Below are positions 8,001-15,619 of a DNA stretch of 64,000 nt, in pieces. The stretch is from Verrucomicrobiales bacterium (GTDB lineage Bacteria; Verrucomicrobiota; Verrucomicrobiia; Verrucomicrobiales; V1-33), in contig JAGNEJ010000003.1 in the NCBI GenBank assembly GCA_018003315.1, forward strand, positions 1 through 64,000, given 5' to 3'. Position numbers and translations under genes: made by a program. The notes beneath the pieces were generated by a model, which did not search any database, was not told the DNA's origin, and saw nothing but the letters and a program-made list of their open reading frames with translations. How positions within the stretch are numbered: the first letter of the stretch is position 1; each line of letters begins with the position of its first letter.

Positions 8001-10225
8001 TTGAGATAGGCCTGAAAGCCGTCGTCATATTTCACCTTGAGGGTGAGCCGATCCACGGAACCAGGGTCCGGCAGGCTGAATGGCAGGCGGAAATAGGCAG
8101 TGCTGTTTGTGTTGAACATGGCGGCCTGCAGGTCACTGTTGATCAGGCCCGTGAACTGGGGCGTCCAGGTGTTGTTCAGGCCGGACTGATAGCGGGCGCT
8201 GATTTCCGCCGCCGTGAGGGCGCGGGGATGAATGGCCACTTCGTCGATCTCGCCCTGGAACAGGTAATCCGCCGCCACTTCGTTTCGTCCGGCTCCGATG
8301 CGCAGGCCGCGGGCCGTGTTCGGATTGAAGGTGGATAGCACACCGGTGCCCACCTGGCTGCCATTGACAAAAAAACGCTTGGTGACGCCGTCGTAGGTGC
8401 CCACCAGGTGGACCCACTGGCCGAGGACCACCGCGGGACCGGCGATGGGGTCCCAGACTCCGGTGCCACCGCTTCCGGTCCAGAACTGCCAGGTGTTGTT
8501 GCTGGCGGCGTAAAAAATGTAGCCGTAGGTTTTGGTGCCGTCGTCGTTCCGGGCGGAGACTGCGGCGCGATAGGTGCCGGTACCGCCCGTGGCCTTCGCC
8601 CAACACTCCACGGTGAAGATGGAGGGATTCAATGCGGCATGATAGGGTGTCTGGGCGTGGCCGGTGCCCGTCAGGGTGGCGCACTTGTTGTCGGCAGGGA
8701 ATCCCTGATAGGAAGCGGGTCGCGGCCCCGGGTTGCCGAGGGTGCCCGCCCCGTTCCAGGTGGCATTGGCCGCGGTCCCGGCGCTGCCCTGGTTCACCGC
8801 GGTGAACGTGGGTGCCGTGGCGGGATCCTTCAGCCTCCAGTAGCCGGACGGCGTCTGGTCGAGGATGCTGGCGCTTCCATCCGTGACCGCATCTCCAGAC
8901 ACCGCGGCGTCATACTGGGCCTGCACTTCGGCGTCGCTCAATTGGCGGTTCCACACCGCCACCTCGTCCACCTCCCCTGGAAACCAGTAATTGCCGCCGC
9001 CCTCGGTGGCTCCTCCGCCGATGCGCAGCGGACGGGCTGTGTTCGGACTGAAAGTCTGCCCGGTGGCGGTCGCGTAGGGGGCACCGTTGATGTAGAGCTT
9101 TTTCACTCCGGCGCCAGCCCCGCCGGCATAGGTTCCGGCGATGTGCGTCCAGGTGTTGTATTGAATGGCCGGACCGGCGAGATTTGACCACCCGCCACCA
9201 GTGCCGTGAACAAACTCCCAGCGGTCTCCCGACCCATTGGGCACCGCATAAACGATGTAGCCGCGCTGGGGAAAGTCATCGCGCGATGTCAGCGGGCTGC
9301 GGTGGGCATTGGTGGAGGAGGTCACCTTCACCCACAGCGAGAAGGAATACGCGCTCCCGTTGAGCGCCGCATTGTAGGGCACGTCCACCTTGTCATTGGT
9401 CCCGTCAAAGCGTGCTCCTTGATTGTCCGTTTCAAAGCCCGGATAGGCCGGGCTTTGCAGCGTGGCGACGTTCTGCACGATGCCGTTGAGGTAGCTGCCA
9501 TTGCCCGCAGCGCCCACGGAACCTGCATTGGCCGCATAGACCCCCATGATGCCGGATTCCTCCAGCCGGAAGTAGCCGGTTGGATCATCCGAAAGCACAT
9601 CGCCCACCAATCCCGTGCCAAATTCGTTTTGTCCGGAGACTTCGAATCCGATCCCGTTGACCGCACTGGTCCAGGCGGCATCCGCAAACCCCGGCTGCGT
9701 CCAGGTGGTCCCCAGCGATCCATCCGCAGGCACCAGCACTTTTCCAGAACTCCCGGGCTGCAGCAGATTCGTGACGGTTTTCTGGGCGGAGCCTCCGTAG
9801 CTGACATCGGCGAGCTGCGGCGGGTAGTAGGGGGCGAATTCCGTTGCCTTGGTTCCGTCTGGCCGGACCAGCGCCAGATATTCGCCATCGCCGCTGAGTT
9901 TGAAATTCGTGTGCAGATTCTGCCCTGGAGTGCGCCGGTCCTTGCCGGAGGCAAACACCACCAGATAGGCCTTTGCCGGAAGCGTCACTGCCGGAAATTT
10001 CCACTTGTTCGGATTGCCCGCATTGTCAGTTAGAGCCCAGTCGAGCAGGGACTCCGCTGCCGTGCCATCATTGTAAATTTCAATCCAGTCGGAAAAGTCG
10101 CCATTCTCGTCGTCGAGCACGGAATCGTTCGTCGCCATGAATTCGGTAATCCGGAGGGCGGCGGACACGGAAACCACTGACAGCAGCAGAAATGTCAGGA
10201 ACAACAGAGGCAGTCGAAGGCTCAT
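5018..10225 (-). CDS. Giant exported protein: lamin-tail, two LamG, CotH-kinase-like and two further lamin-tail domains
   Basis: A 1735-residue protein. Met at 10225 is chosen because it begins a clear signal peptide (LLFLTFLLLSVVSVSAALRI); the frame stays open upstream but those residues look non-coding and lie antisense to other genes. In order: lamin-tail domain (about 24-130, ITEFMATN...DWIEIYN), two LamG/concanavalin-like domains (about 208-430 and 448-680), a beta-rich stretch, a CotH-like kinase domain (about 990-1340, with YYVEQVDERYLRRH and EWHVLPWDKDGTFG), two more lamin-tail domains (about 1370-1490 and 1500-1610) and a C-terminal beta domain. CotH proteins phosphorylate other proteins; a secreted member with sugar-binding-like modules suggests a surface role. 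This is inference. It is probably monocistronic. Confidence 0.88.
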   Translation of the reverse strand: MSLRLPLLFLTFLLLSVVSVSAALRITEFMATNDSVLDDENGDFSDWIEIYNDGTAAESLLDWALTDNAGNPNKWKFPAVTLPAKAYLVVFASGKDRRTPGQNLHTNFKLSGDGEYLALVRPDGTKATEFAPYYPPQLADVSYGGSAQKTVTNLLQPGSSGKVLVPADGSLGTTWTQPGFADAAWTSAVNGIGFEVSGQNEFGTGLVGDVLSDDPTGYFRLEESGIMGVYAANAGSVGAAGNGSYLNGIVQNVATLQSPAYPGFETDNQGARFDGTNDKVDVPYNAALNGSAYSFSLWVKVTSSTNAHRSPLTSRDDFPQRGYIVYAVPNGSGDRWEFVHGTGGGWSNLAGPAIQYNTWTHIAGTYAGGAGAGVKKLYINGAPYATATGQTFSPNTARPLRIGGGATEGGGNYWFPGEVDEVAVWNRQLSDAEVQAQYDAAVSGDAVTDGSASILDQTPSGYWRLKDPATAPTFTAVNQGSAGTAANATWNGAGTLGNPGPRPASYQGFPADNKCATLTGTGHAQTPYHAALNPSIFTVECWAKATGGTGTYRAAVSARNDDGTKTYGYIFYAASNNTWQFWTGSGGTGVWDPIAGPAVVLGQWVHLVGTYDGVTKRFFVNGSQVGTGVLSTFNPNTARGLRIGAGRNEVAADYLFQGEIDEVAIHPRALTAAEISARYQSGLNNTWTPQFTGLINSDLQAAMFNTNSTAYFRLPFSLPDPGSVDRLTLKVKYDDGFQAYLNGAATVGGNQPPVLDWNSAASARSTTEDALVYESFDLTPHLGSLQTGSNVLAIHGLNLAAGNPDFLNVVQLEATDVGTYTAESVYLPVPSPGDVNGLGTANPGPALTSETLSPSPAQPTVNDDLHITVRAAPVFDPVASVTLHWRVNYAALQQTAMFDDGAHGDGAAGDGVYGATILKTNFAAGNMVRWYFVAEDTAARTSRWPLFLSPTGSREYFGTMIADTGFATALPVWYWFTQNTAAAATRGGTRGSVYFGGELHDNIFVRLRGGATSSGSKKFDFNSGDHCYINTLVGRVEEANLNGTSLSSGIAGDSADATLIRPAVAYEVFKTASHTATGECFPIMMRVNGLLDSGSGRGGIAYYVEQVDERYLRRHQLDDEGALYKMDQRSGLNPVFWDTATGVEKKTRQAEDFSDLQAFVNGIRNAADGYNYPSAGPNPAAPNNPPAFLASRTTYLYDNANIANLVNYLACRAIIGDSDDTRKNFYMYRDTNDSREWHVLPWDKDGTFGISLDDTYYTHPFKGDYARRKSPGANANNQWNYLWEAVYNDPAFRDRYLRRLRSLMDTILQPTPGGYLESRADYFWAPVAPHKPSASPAAIKTWLNTRRGELFTTYSAANSLGTGLQIPTAQPANALVNFGAYDAIPTSGNQEEEYIEIANPNAFAVDISGWKLAGGVDHTFQGGTVLLPGTSLFTAGRAYAFRSRAVSPKGGENRFVQGNFAGTISARGETITLVDPVDPANPNDDRLVATLATAVMPTAAQTQLRITELNYNPSAGGAYQAGEYEFIELKNIGATPLNLEGANFTHGITYTFGAVVLSPGAHVVVAKNPAAFAARYGAGLPVVGPFAGSLDNAGERLRIVDAVGEEVLDFSYQPTWQPTADGAGGTLVIADETADYDTWGQASSWQPSADKLGSPGTADPAIPTLLVPGAFVISAVPAGNRINLTAIPGRTYFLDRSVDLLGWQEVATLVPAANGAAEYVDPESAQRYFYRVRTE

Positions 10226-10356
10226 GGGGGATGCGGAGGTTCGGAAGTGGGGCGGGAACACAGAGGGGCAGACGAATACCAAAATGCGGCATTGGCCAGC
10301 CAGCCCATTGTTGTAGCGGGAACAATCGCAAACGTCCCTTTTCTGCCCCGCGCGCT

Positions 10357-10390
10357 GCCGGAAAAATTGATTCGCAATTTTCCTTCCGGC
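10357..10390. other. Hairpin-forming inverted repeat in a divergent intergenic region
   Basis: Seen directly: outer arms GCCGG (10357-10361) and CCGGC (10386-10390), and inner arms AAAATTG (10363-10369) and CAATTTT (10375-10381) around a 5-base loop. It lies between the divergent starts at 10225 (minus) and 10421 (plus). It could be an operator or an mRNA leader structure. There is no T-run, so it is not a typical terminator. Confidence 0.4.
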
Positions 10391-10420
10391 TGTCTCATTT
10401 CCCCATACCGACCGCACCCC

Positions 10421-10564
10421 ATGCTGACCGCTCACGAACGCAAACTGCTGCTGGCCACTCTTGCCGTTTTTCTGATTGGTGGAATGGTGCGGTGGTACCG
10501 GAAAAGCCAGGAACGGCCTCCACAGGATTTCCCGGCGCCTCCAACCGTGAGCCCACCCCAATAA
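10421..10564 (+). CDS. Small single-pass membrane protein
   Basis: Encodes 47 residues: a charged start (MLTAHERK), one hydrophobic helix (LLLATLAVFLIGGMV), then a basic WYRKSQE segment and a proline-rich tail. It ends 6 bases before the downstream gene of the Verrucomicrobia/Planctomycetes-restricted family and may be cotranscribed with it. No function can be given. No strong ribosome binding site is visible; in-frame starts further upstream exist but would add residues that do not look like protein. Confidence 0.5.
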   Translation: MLTAHERKLLLATLAVFLIGGMVRWYRKSQERPPQDFPAPPTVSPPQ

Positions 10565-10570
10565 ACCGCC

Positions 10571-10975
10571 ATGCCCAAAATTGATTTCGACAGCGCCGTG
10601 GAAAAGATCACGCAGCGCGACACGCGCTATGCGCCGGAGGCGTTTGCCCTGGTCAGAGATGCCCTGGACGAAATTTCCCGAAAATCCGCGACCTCCCAGG
10701 GCGAGGTGACGCATGTGCGCGGGCCGGAGCTTGCCGAGGGCTTCCGCCAGCATGCGCTCCGGCAGTTTGGACCCATGGTCCCCACCTTGTTGGAGATGTG
10801 GGGGATGCGCTGCACCCGGGACATCGGAGAAGTGGTGTTTCTGCTCATCGGGGCAGGCGTATTCAGCCGGAGCCCGGAGGATAAACTTGAGGACTTCGAC
10901 GGCCTCTTTGACTTTGAACAGGCATTCATCAAGCCGTTCCTCCCGTCGAGCGCCGGACCCGCGGTGCGAAAATGA
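10571..10975 (+). CDS. Minf_1886-type conserved protein (Verrucomicrobia/Planctomycetes-restricted)
   Basis: A 134-residue soluble protein. Features remembered for this family are visible in order: RDTRYAPEAFALVRDALD near residue 15, HVRGPELAEGFRQHALRQFG in the middle, and MWGMRCTRDIGEVVFLLI towards the end, followed by EDFDGLFDFEQAF. The family is defined by its taxonomic restriction (an uncharacterised Verruc_Plancto-restricted protein model); its function is unknown. It is preceded by a 47-residue membrane protein and followed 30 bases later by a two-component response regulator on the same strand. Confidence 0.85.
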   Translation: MPKIDFDSAVEKITQRDTRYAPEAFALVRDALDEISRKSATSQGEVTHVRGPELAEGFRQHALRQFGPMVPTLLEMWGMRCTRDIGEVVFLLIGAGVFSRSPEDKLEDFDGLFDFEQAFIKPFLPSSAGPAVRK

Positions 10976-11005
10976 CCCACACTTTCCCGCACCGGGAGTC
11001 CTGAC

Positions 11006-11686
11006 ATGAAAGCCCTCGTAGTCGAAGACGAAAAGAAAACGGCAAATTTCATCCGCAAGGCGCTGGAAGGCGAGCGTTTTGAAGTGGAGACGGTGTTTTC
11101 CGGCGATTCCGCCCTGCCGCTGGCCCTGGAACGGGCCTTTGATGTGATTGTCCTCGACATCATGCTCCCTGGAAAGGATGGCCTGAGCGTGCTGCGCGGG
11201 TTGCGGGAGCAGGGAAATTCCACGCCGGTGCTGCTGCTGTCGGCGCGCAGCCACGTCAATGAACGCGTGGCCGGACTCAAAGCCGGAGCGGACGACTATC
11301 TGCCAAAACCTTTCGCCCTGGAGGAACTCACCGCCCGGGTTCAGGTGCTGGTGCGCCGCGGGGGCGAAGCCAAAAGCATTCTCCTGCGCGTCGGCGATTT
11401 GGCGCTGGACACCATTTCCCGCACCGCCACGCGCAACAGCCGCCGGGTGGAACTGGCCGGACGCGAATACCGCCTGCTGGAGTTCCTCATGCGCAACGAG
11501 GGGAAAGTGTGCAGCCGGGCGCTGCTCCTGCAAAAAGTCTGGGATTATGATTTCGACCCCGGAACCAACCTCGTGGATGTCACCATCCGCCGGCTCCGGG
11601 ACAAGCTGGAACATCCCAGCGAACTTCCGCTTCTGCACACCGTCCGCGGTGTTGGCTATCAGATGCGCGCCCCCATTCACAACTGA
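11006..11686 (+). CDS. OmpR-family two-component response regulator
   Basis: A 226-residue protein with an N-terminal receiver domain (acidic pair in VVEDE, phospho-acceptor Asp in VIVLDIMLPG, conserved Lys in YLPKPF) and a C-terminal winged-helix DNA-binding domain (GREYRLLEFLMRNEG, then VDVTIRRLRDKL and TVRGVGYQM). It resembles the CusR/CopR/QseB subgroup. A GGGAG ribosome-binding-like sequence lies just before the start. The cognate kinase gene begins 12 bases downstream. No target or effector operon is adjacent, so the stimulus is unknown. Confidence 0.95.
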   Translation: MKALVVEDEKKTANFIRKALEGERFEVETVFSGDSALPLALERAFDVIVLDIMLPGKDGLSVLRGLREQGNSTPVLLLSARSHVNERVAGLKAGADDYLPKPFALEELTARVQVLVRRGGEAKSILLRVGDLALDTISRTATRNSRRVELAGREYRLLEFLMRNEGKVCSRALLLQKVWDYDFDPGTNLVDVTIRRLRDKLEHPSELPLLHTVRGVGYQMRAPIHN

Positions 11687-11698
11687 TCCGCCGCCTGC

Positions 11699-12811
11699 AT
11701 GACGGTGCGAAGCCGCCTCACCATCTGGTATGCGGGCGCTGTTTTCGTCTGCGGCGTCCTGTTTGCCGCCCACGGCTACCTGCACCTTTCCAGCCGCGAA
11801 GGGGACCGGCAAAAATCAGCGGTCGAAGAAGTCGAATTCCTTGTTTTGCTAGGATTGCCGCTGGCCCTGGCCGGACTCTTTGGCGGCTGGTGGCTGACGC
11901 GGCGCGCCCTGGACGACCTGCGGCGCATTACCGAAGTCGCCGCCAAAACCGATGCCGAAAACCTCCTTCACCAGATTCCCCGCAGCCGCAATGGGGATGA
12001 ATTCGACCGCCTGACCGAAGTGTTCAACGCCATGCGGCTGCGGCTTGCCCAATCGTTCCGGCAGAGTCGTGAATTCACCCTGCACGCCTCCCATGAGCTG
12101 AAGACGCCGCTAACCATCATGCGGGCGGAAGTGGAAACCGCCATCCGGGAGAATTCTGCAGCCGCTCCCCATCTGCTCGAGAGCCTGCGCGACATCCTGG
12201 AGGAAGTGGACCGCCTGGCCTACATCGTCAACAGCCTGACCCTCCTGGCCAAGGCGGACGCCGGCCTTTTTGAGCTGCGCCAAACCGCCGTGCAACTGGA
12301 CGCCCTCGTGCAGGACGCCATTTATGATGCGGGGGTTTTGGGACTTTCCCGCGACCTGAAAGTCAGCCTGGTGCAGTGCGATCCGGTTCAGGTGCTCGGA
12401 GACGCCCAGCGGCTGCGCCAAGTGCTGCTGAACCTCGTGGACAACGCCGTCAAGCACAACGAACCCGGCGGGTTCGTCCGGGTATCGCTGCAAAAGCACG
12501 GCTGCACCTGTCGCCTGCAAGTGGAAAATTCCGGTCCGGGCCTCGCACCTGACCTTCAGGACCGTGTTTTCGACCGCTTTTTCCGCGGCGATACCAGCCG
12601 GAGCCGCGCCGAGGACAGCGCGGGGCTTGGGCTGGCCATCAGCCGGTGGATCGTCGAATCCCACCAGGGAGAAATCACCTTCACCTCCGATCCCGGGAAG
12701 CTGACCACCGTCAGCATTGAGCTTCCCGTGGCTGCCTCCTCCTCCTCCTCCTCCTCCACCGCAGCCGCAGCAGCAATGCCGCCGGAATCCGACGCACCGG
12801 CGCAATCCTGA
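11699..12811 (+). CDS. Sensor histidine kinase with HAMP domain
   Basis: A 370-residue membrane kinase. Two helices (about residues 8-26 and 45-65) flank a very short periplasmic loop, so a large external sensor domain is missing. They are followed by HAMP, a dimerisation/phosphoacceptor domain with His in FTLHASHELKTPLT, and the ATPase domain with N-box LVDNAVKHN and G-boxes (ENSGPGLAPD, SAGLGLAIS). The tail carries seven consecutive serines, encoded by a CCT/TCC microsatellite, then an alanine run. It pairs with the response regulator 12 bases upstream. With such a short loop the signal may come from within the membrane or a partner; this is inference. Confidence 0.93.
   Translation: MTVRSRLTIWYAGAVFVCGVLFAAHGYLHLSSREGDRQKSAVEEVEFLVLLGLPLALAGLFGGWWLTRRALDDLRRITEVAAKTDAENLLHQIPRSRNGDEFDRLTEVFNAMRLRLAQSFRQSREFTLHASHELKTPLTIMRAEVETAIRENSAAAPHLLESLRDILEEVDRLAYIVNSLTLLAKADAGLFELRQTAVQLDALVQDAIYDAGVLGLSRDLKVSLVQCDPVQVLGDAQRLRQVLLNLVDNAVKHNEPGGFVRVSLQKHGCTCRLQVENSGPGLAPDLQDRVFDRFFRGDTSRSRAEDSAGLGLAISRWIVESHQGEITFTSDPGKLTTVSIELPVAASSSSSSSTAAAAAMPPESDAPAQS
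12735..12757 (+). repeat. CCT/TCC trinucleotide microsatellite
   Basis: Seven full CCT units plus CC, read as seven TCC serine codons near the C-terminus of the histidine kinase. Copy-number change would alter the serine-run length without shifting the frame. Confidence 0.9.
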
Positions 12812-12825
12812 CAAACATCGCACGG

Positions 12826-13839
12826 TCAGTCGCCGGCCAGCCTGGCCCTCACAAAATCCACCAGTGGAGCCACCCCGGAGTCGGGAAATGGCTGCCGTGC
12901 GGCGGCAATCGCGGATTCGGTTGCCCCACGTTGGAAGAATTTTCCTGCCTTCCAGACCCAGGCGTCCGCGGGATACGGTCCGACCAGTCGGGGGTCGCTC
13001 CACGTATGCAGGCTCACCAGCTTGGAGGAGAGCGCCGCTGCCATGTGCATGGGGCCGCTGTCCACGCTCACGGTAAATGCAGCACGGCGCATCAGCCAGC
13101 ACAGCTCAGGCAGGGTGGTTTGGTTCAGCAGGTTTGCGGTGTTGGTGGGAAGCGGCCCCAGGGGCTCCCCAGTTTCCAATTTTCCTGCCAGGAAAATTCG
13201 TTCCGGTGCCATTCGTTCGCAGAATTCCCGCACCTGTTCCGCACGGAGCGACTTGCCGCTGCCGCGGGAAAAGGGGTGCAGCAGCACAAATCGCCCCACC
13301 GGCACCGCATCTGGAGCCAGCGCCGGGGGACATGCCCCTTCCGGCATGGGGAATTCCAAGGGCCCCTCCCCGGCTCCGCAGGCTGCTGCCAGTGCCAGGT
13401 ATCGGTCCACCGCATGCATCGAGGCCCCCACCGGAACCCTGACATGATGCAGCAGCCCCGCACCCTCCCGGGAATCCGCCAGACCGACCACACACCGGGC
13501 ACCGCTTTTCCTTCCCAGAAACGCACTGCGGAACAGCCCTTGGAAATCCAAAGCCACGTCCGGATGCGGACGCTGGCGGAACGCGCCCAGCCAGCTCCGG
13601 AACCGCCACATGCCCGACAGTCCGCGAAATTTTCCGCGCGGAAACTCCACGACTTCCGCAACATCCGGATTGCCGCGCAGCAGCGGAGCCCACTCCGGAT
13701 TCACCAGCCACGAAAGCCTCACCTGGGGAAAGGTGCATTTTATCCGATGCACCGCGGGCAGCGCATGGACAATGTCTCCGAGGCTGCTCGGCTTGATGAC
13801 CAGAGCGGAGGCGACGGAACTGAAGTCGGGAAGATTCAT
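12826..13839 (-). CDS. Glycosyltransferase family 9 (heptosyltransferase-like)
   Basis: A 337-residue protein of the ADP-heptose:LPS heptosyltransferase family. It begins with the typical LVIKPSSLGDIVHALPAV strand-loop-helix, followed by a Rossmann-like N-terminal half. The C-terminal nucleotide-sugar half has LLHPFSRGSGKS and SVDSGPMHMAAALSSKLVSLH (conserved D-x-G-P-x-H motif). Members add heptose or similar sugars to the lipopolysaccharide core at the inner membrane. The gene starts 6 bases after the stop of the uracil-DNA glycosylase gene and is probably cotranscribed with it. The exact sugar donor cannot be told. Confidence 0.9.
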   Translation of the reverse strand: MNLPDFSSVASALVIKPSSLGDIVHALPAVHRIKCTFPQVRLSWLVNPEWAPLLRGNPDVAEVVEFPRGKFRGLSGMWRFRSWLGAFRQRPHPDVALDFQGLFRSAFLGRKSGARCVVGLADSREGAGLLHHVRVPVGASMHAVDRYLALAAACGAGEGPLEFPMPEGACPPALAPDAVPVGRFVLLHPFSRGSGKSLRAEQVREFCERMAPERIFLAGKLETGEPLGPLPTNTANLLNQTTLPELCWLMRRAAFTVSVDSGPMHMAAALSSKLVSLHTWSDPRLVGPYPADAWVWKAGKFFQRGATESAIAAARQPFPDSGVAPLVDFVRARLAGD

Positions 13840-13845
13840 TCCGCC

Positions 13846-14742
13846 TCAGCGCCTGTTGCCAAAAAAGCTCCGCTGTTTCTCTGAAATGGGCATCCCGGCT
13901 TTCTCCATCACCAGAAGCATGTCCTCCCACACTTTGCGCCGATCGGACAGGTCGGAACTGCGCAGCAGATAACTCGGATGGTAGGTGACCATGAGCGGAA
14001 TGCCCCGGTGCTCATGGAATCGCCCGCGCATCCGGCTAACCGAAACATCCGCCAAACCCAGCAGGCCCCGTGCAGCCGTGGCTCCCAGCGCCACGATGAC
14101 CCGCGGCTGCACGATCTGGATCTCCTCCAACACAAAGCCGATGCAGGATGCCAATTCTTCGTCATTCGGCGGACGGTTGTTCGTGGTCTGGTCGTCGGTT
14201 TTGGGCCGGAACTTGCAGACATTGGAAATATAAACATCCTCGCGGCGCAGTTCCATCGCCTGGAGGATTTTTGTCAGCAGTTCGCCGGCCTTGCCGACAA
14301 ACGGCTCCCGCTGCCGCTCCTCATCGATGCCGGGGCCTTCCCCAACCAACAGAATGGCCGCGTCCGGGTTCCCCACCGCAAACACCATCGTTTCCCGCAG
14401 CGACCCCAGCGCCCGGGCATCCGTGCCGACCTCCGCCCGCGCTTTTACTTCCGCCAGACGCCGGATTTTTTCCTCTTTCGTTAGGGGGACATTTGCCGGC
14501 GGCGGAGGCGGTGGCTGAATGGGAGGTGCAGGGACTGCTGGAGGCGGGGATTTCACCGGGACCGCCGCTGGTGCTGGCGCTTTGCCCTGCATCATGCCCC
14601 GCAGAACCAGACGGGCGCCCTGGCTCAACCAGACCCGCTTGCCTCCGCGGTCCACCCTCGCCTGCAAAAAATCCCGCAACAAACGCAGGGCCAGTTGGGG
14701 ATTTCCAACCGGAGGCGGAGCGGATTGGTCAGATTCCATCAT
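13846..14742 (-). CDS. Uracil-DNA glycosylase, family 4-like
   Basis: A 298-residue protein. Residues 1-110 are a basic N-terminal part plus a Pro/Ala linker. The UDG superfamily domain follows, with VGEGPGIDEERQREPFVGKAG, then VYISNVCKFRPK, and late motif VTYHPSYLLR. This fits the Fe-S type family 4/5 group; a possible cluster cysteine is in SNVCKFRP, but I did not verify all four ligands. The enzyme removes uracil arising from cytosine deamination. The long proline-rich N-terminal region is typical of verrucomicrobial versions. The start diverges from the PspA-like gene with 90 bases between. Confidence 0.88.
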   Translation of the reverse strand: MMESDQSAPPPVGNPQLALRLLRDFLQARVDRGGKRVWLSQGARLVLRGMMQGKAPAPAAVPVKSPPPAVPAPPIQPPPPPPANVPLTKEEKIRRLAEVKARAEVGTDARALGSLRETMVFAVGNPDAAILLVGEGPGIDEERQREPFVGKAGELLTKILQAMELRREDVYISNVCKFRPKTDDQTTNNRPPNDEELASCIGFVLEEIQIVQPRVIVALGATAARGLLGLADVSVSRMRGRFHEHRGIPLMVTYHPSYLLRSSDLSDRRKVWEDMLLVMEKAGMPISEKQRSFFGNRR

Positions 14743-14832
14743 TCAGGGGAAATTCTACTTGTTGTGCGGGGCGCGCTTTTCCATATATTCGGCCACACCC
14801 CACGCAACCACAAACAACGCAACCACATCACC

Positions 14833-15588
14833 ATGTTCCGCCGTCTCAAAAATCTGATCAAGGGCTTCTTCGGCCTGTTTGTGTCCGGATTGGAAAAGAA
14901 AAATCCGGAGGCGTTGCTGGAAGTGGAGAAGGAAAATCTGCGCGAGCAGATCTCAAAATTCAACCGCGGCCTCAGCGCCCACGCCGCGGTCTGTGAAAAA
15001 TTGATGAGCCAGGTGAAGACCTACGAAAGTCAGGAAACGGAGCTGCGGGCCAAAACGGTGGCCAACCTCCGGGCGGGCAACAAAGAACTGGCCGGGCAGT
15101 TCGCCCTGAAGCACCAGGGCGTCAAAAAGGATATGGAAGAATCGCGGCAGCAGTTGGAAAACGCCGAGAAAACCTACAAGGACTTGCTGTCCGCCCGCGA
15201 CACCAGCGTCAAGGCAGCGCGCGACAAGATCGAAGGACTAAAGCGCGACATCAGCGACATGAAAATCCAGAGTGCGGTTGCCGAACTCAACGAAATGGCT
15301 GCCGGCATGGTCAACGAAATCGGCGGCAGCGGAGACACCCTCAACCGCCTTTCTGAAATGGTGAAGGAGGAAAAGGAAAAGGCCGCCGGGCGCGCCCGGG
15401 TCGCCCGCGACAGCATCGACATGACCGAGATCCACGCCAAGGCCGGCGAACAGCGCGCCCTCGAAGATCTGGCCCTGGCTGATTTCGCTGCTGCCGAAGG
15501 CATTGCCCTCGAAGGTGCCTCCGCCAGCGGCCCCACTGGCACCGATGCCCCAGCCGAAAAAACCATGGGACCAGCGCAGACCAACTAG
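14833..15588 (+). CDS. pspA: PspA/IM30 family membrane-stress protein
   Basis: A 251-residue, almost entirely helical protein starting MFRRLKNLIKGFFGLF, an amphipathic start typical of PspA-like proteins, followed by long coiled-coil helices rich in Glu, Lys and Gln up to about residue 220 and an Ala/Gly/Pro tail. Met at 14833 is preferred; in-frame Mets further upstream precede sequence that overlaps the divergent promoter region. PspA and Vipp1 coat and stabilise damaged inner membranes. No pspBC or pspF partner is nearby; the convergent neighbour is an ABC permease gene. Confidence 0.8.
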   Translation: MFRRLKNLIKGFFGLFVSGLEKKNPEALLEVEKENLREQISKFNRGLSAHAAVCEKLMSQVKTYESQETELRAKTVANLRAGNKELAGQFALKHQGVKKDMEESRQQLENAEKTYKDLLSARDTSVKAARDKIEGLKRDISDMKIQSAVAELNEMAAGMVNEIGGSGDTLNRLSEMVKEEKEKAAGRARVARDSIDMTEIHAKAGEQRALEDLALADFAAAEGIALEGASASGPTGTDAPAEKTMGPAQTN

Positions 15589-15619
15589 GTCGCCATCCAG
15601 GAAGCGCGCTCCGAGGACA

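Noticed and set aside
10226-11812. Upstream in-frame extension of the giant CotH gene
   Set aside because: It lies antisense to the Minf_1886-type protein and the response regulator. A signal peptide begins at 10225.
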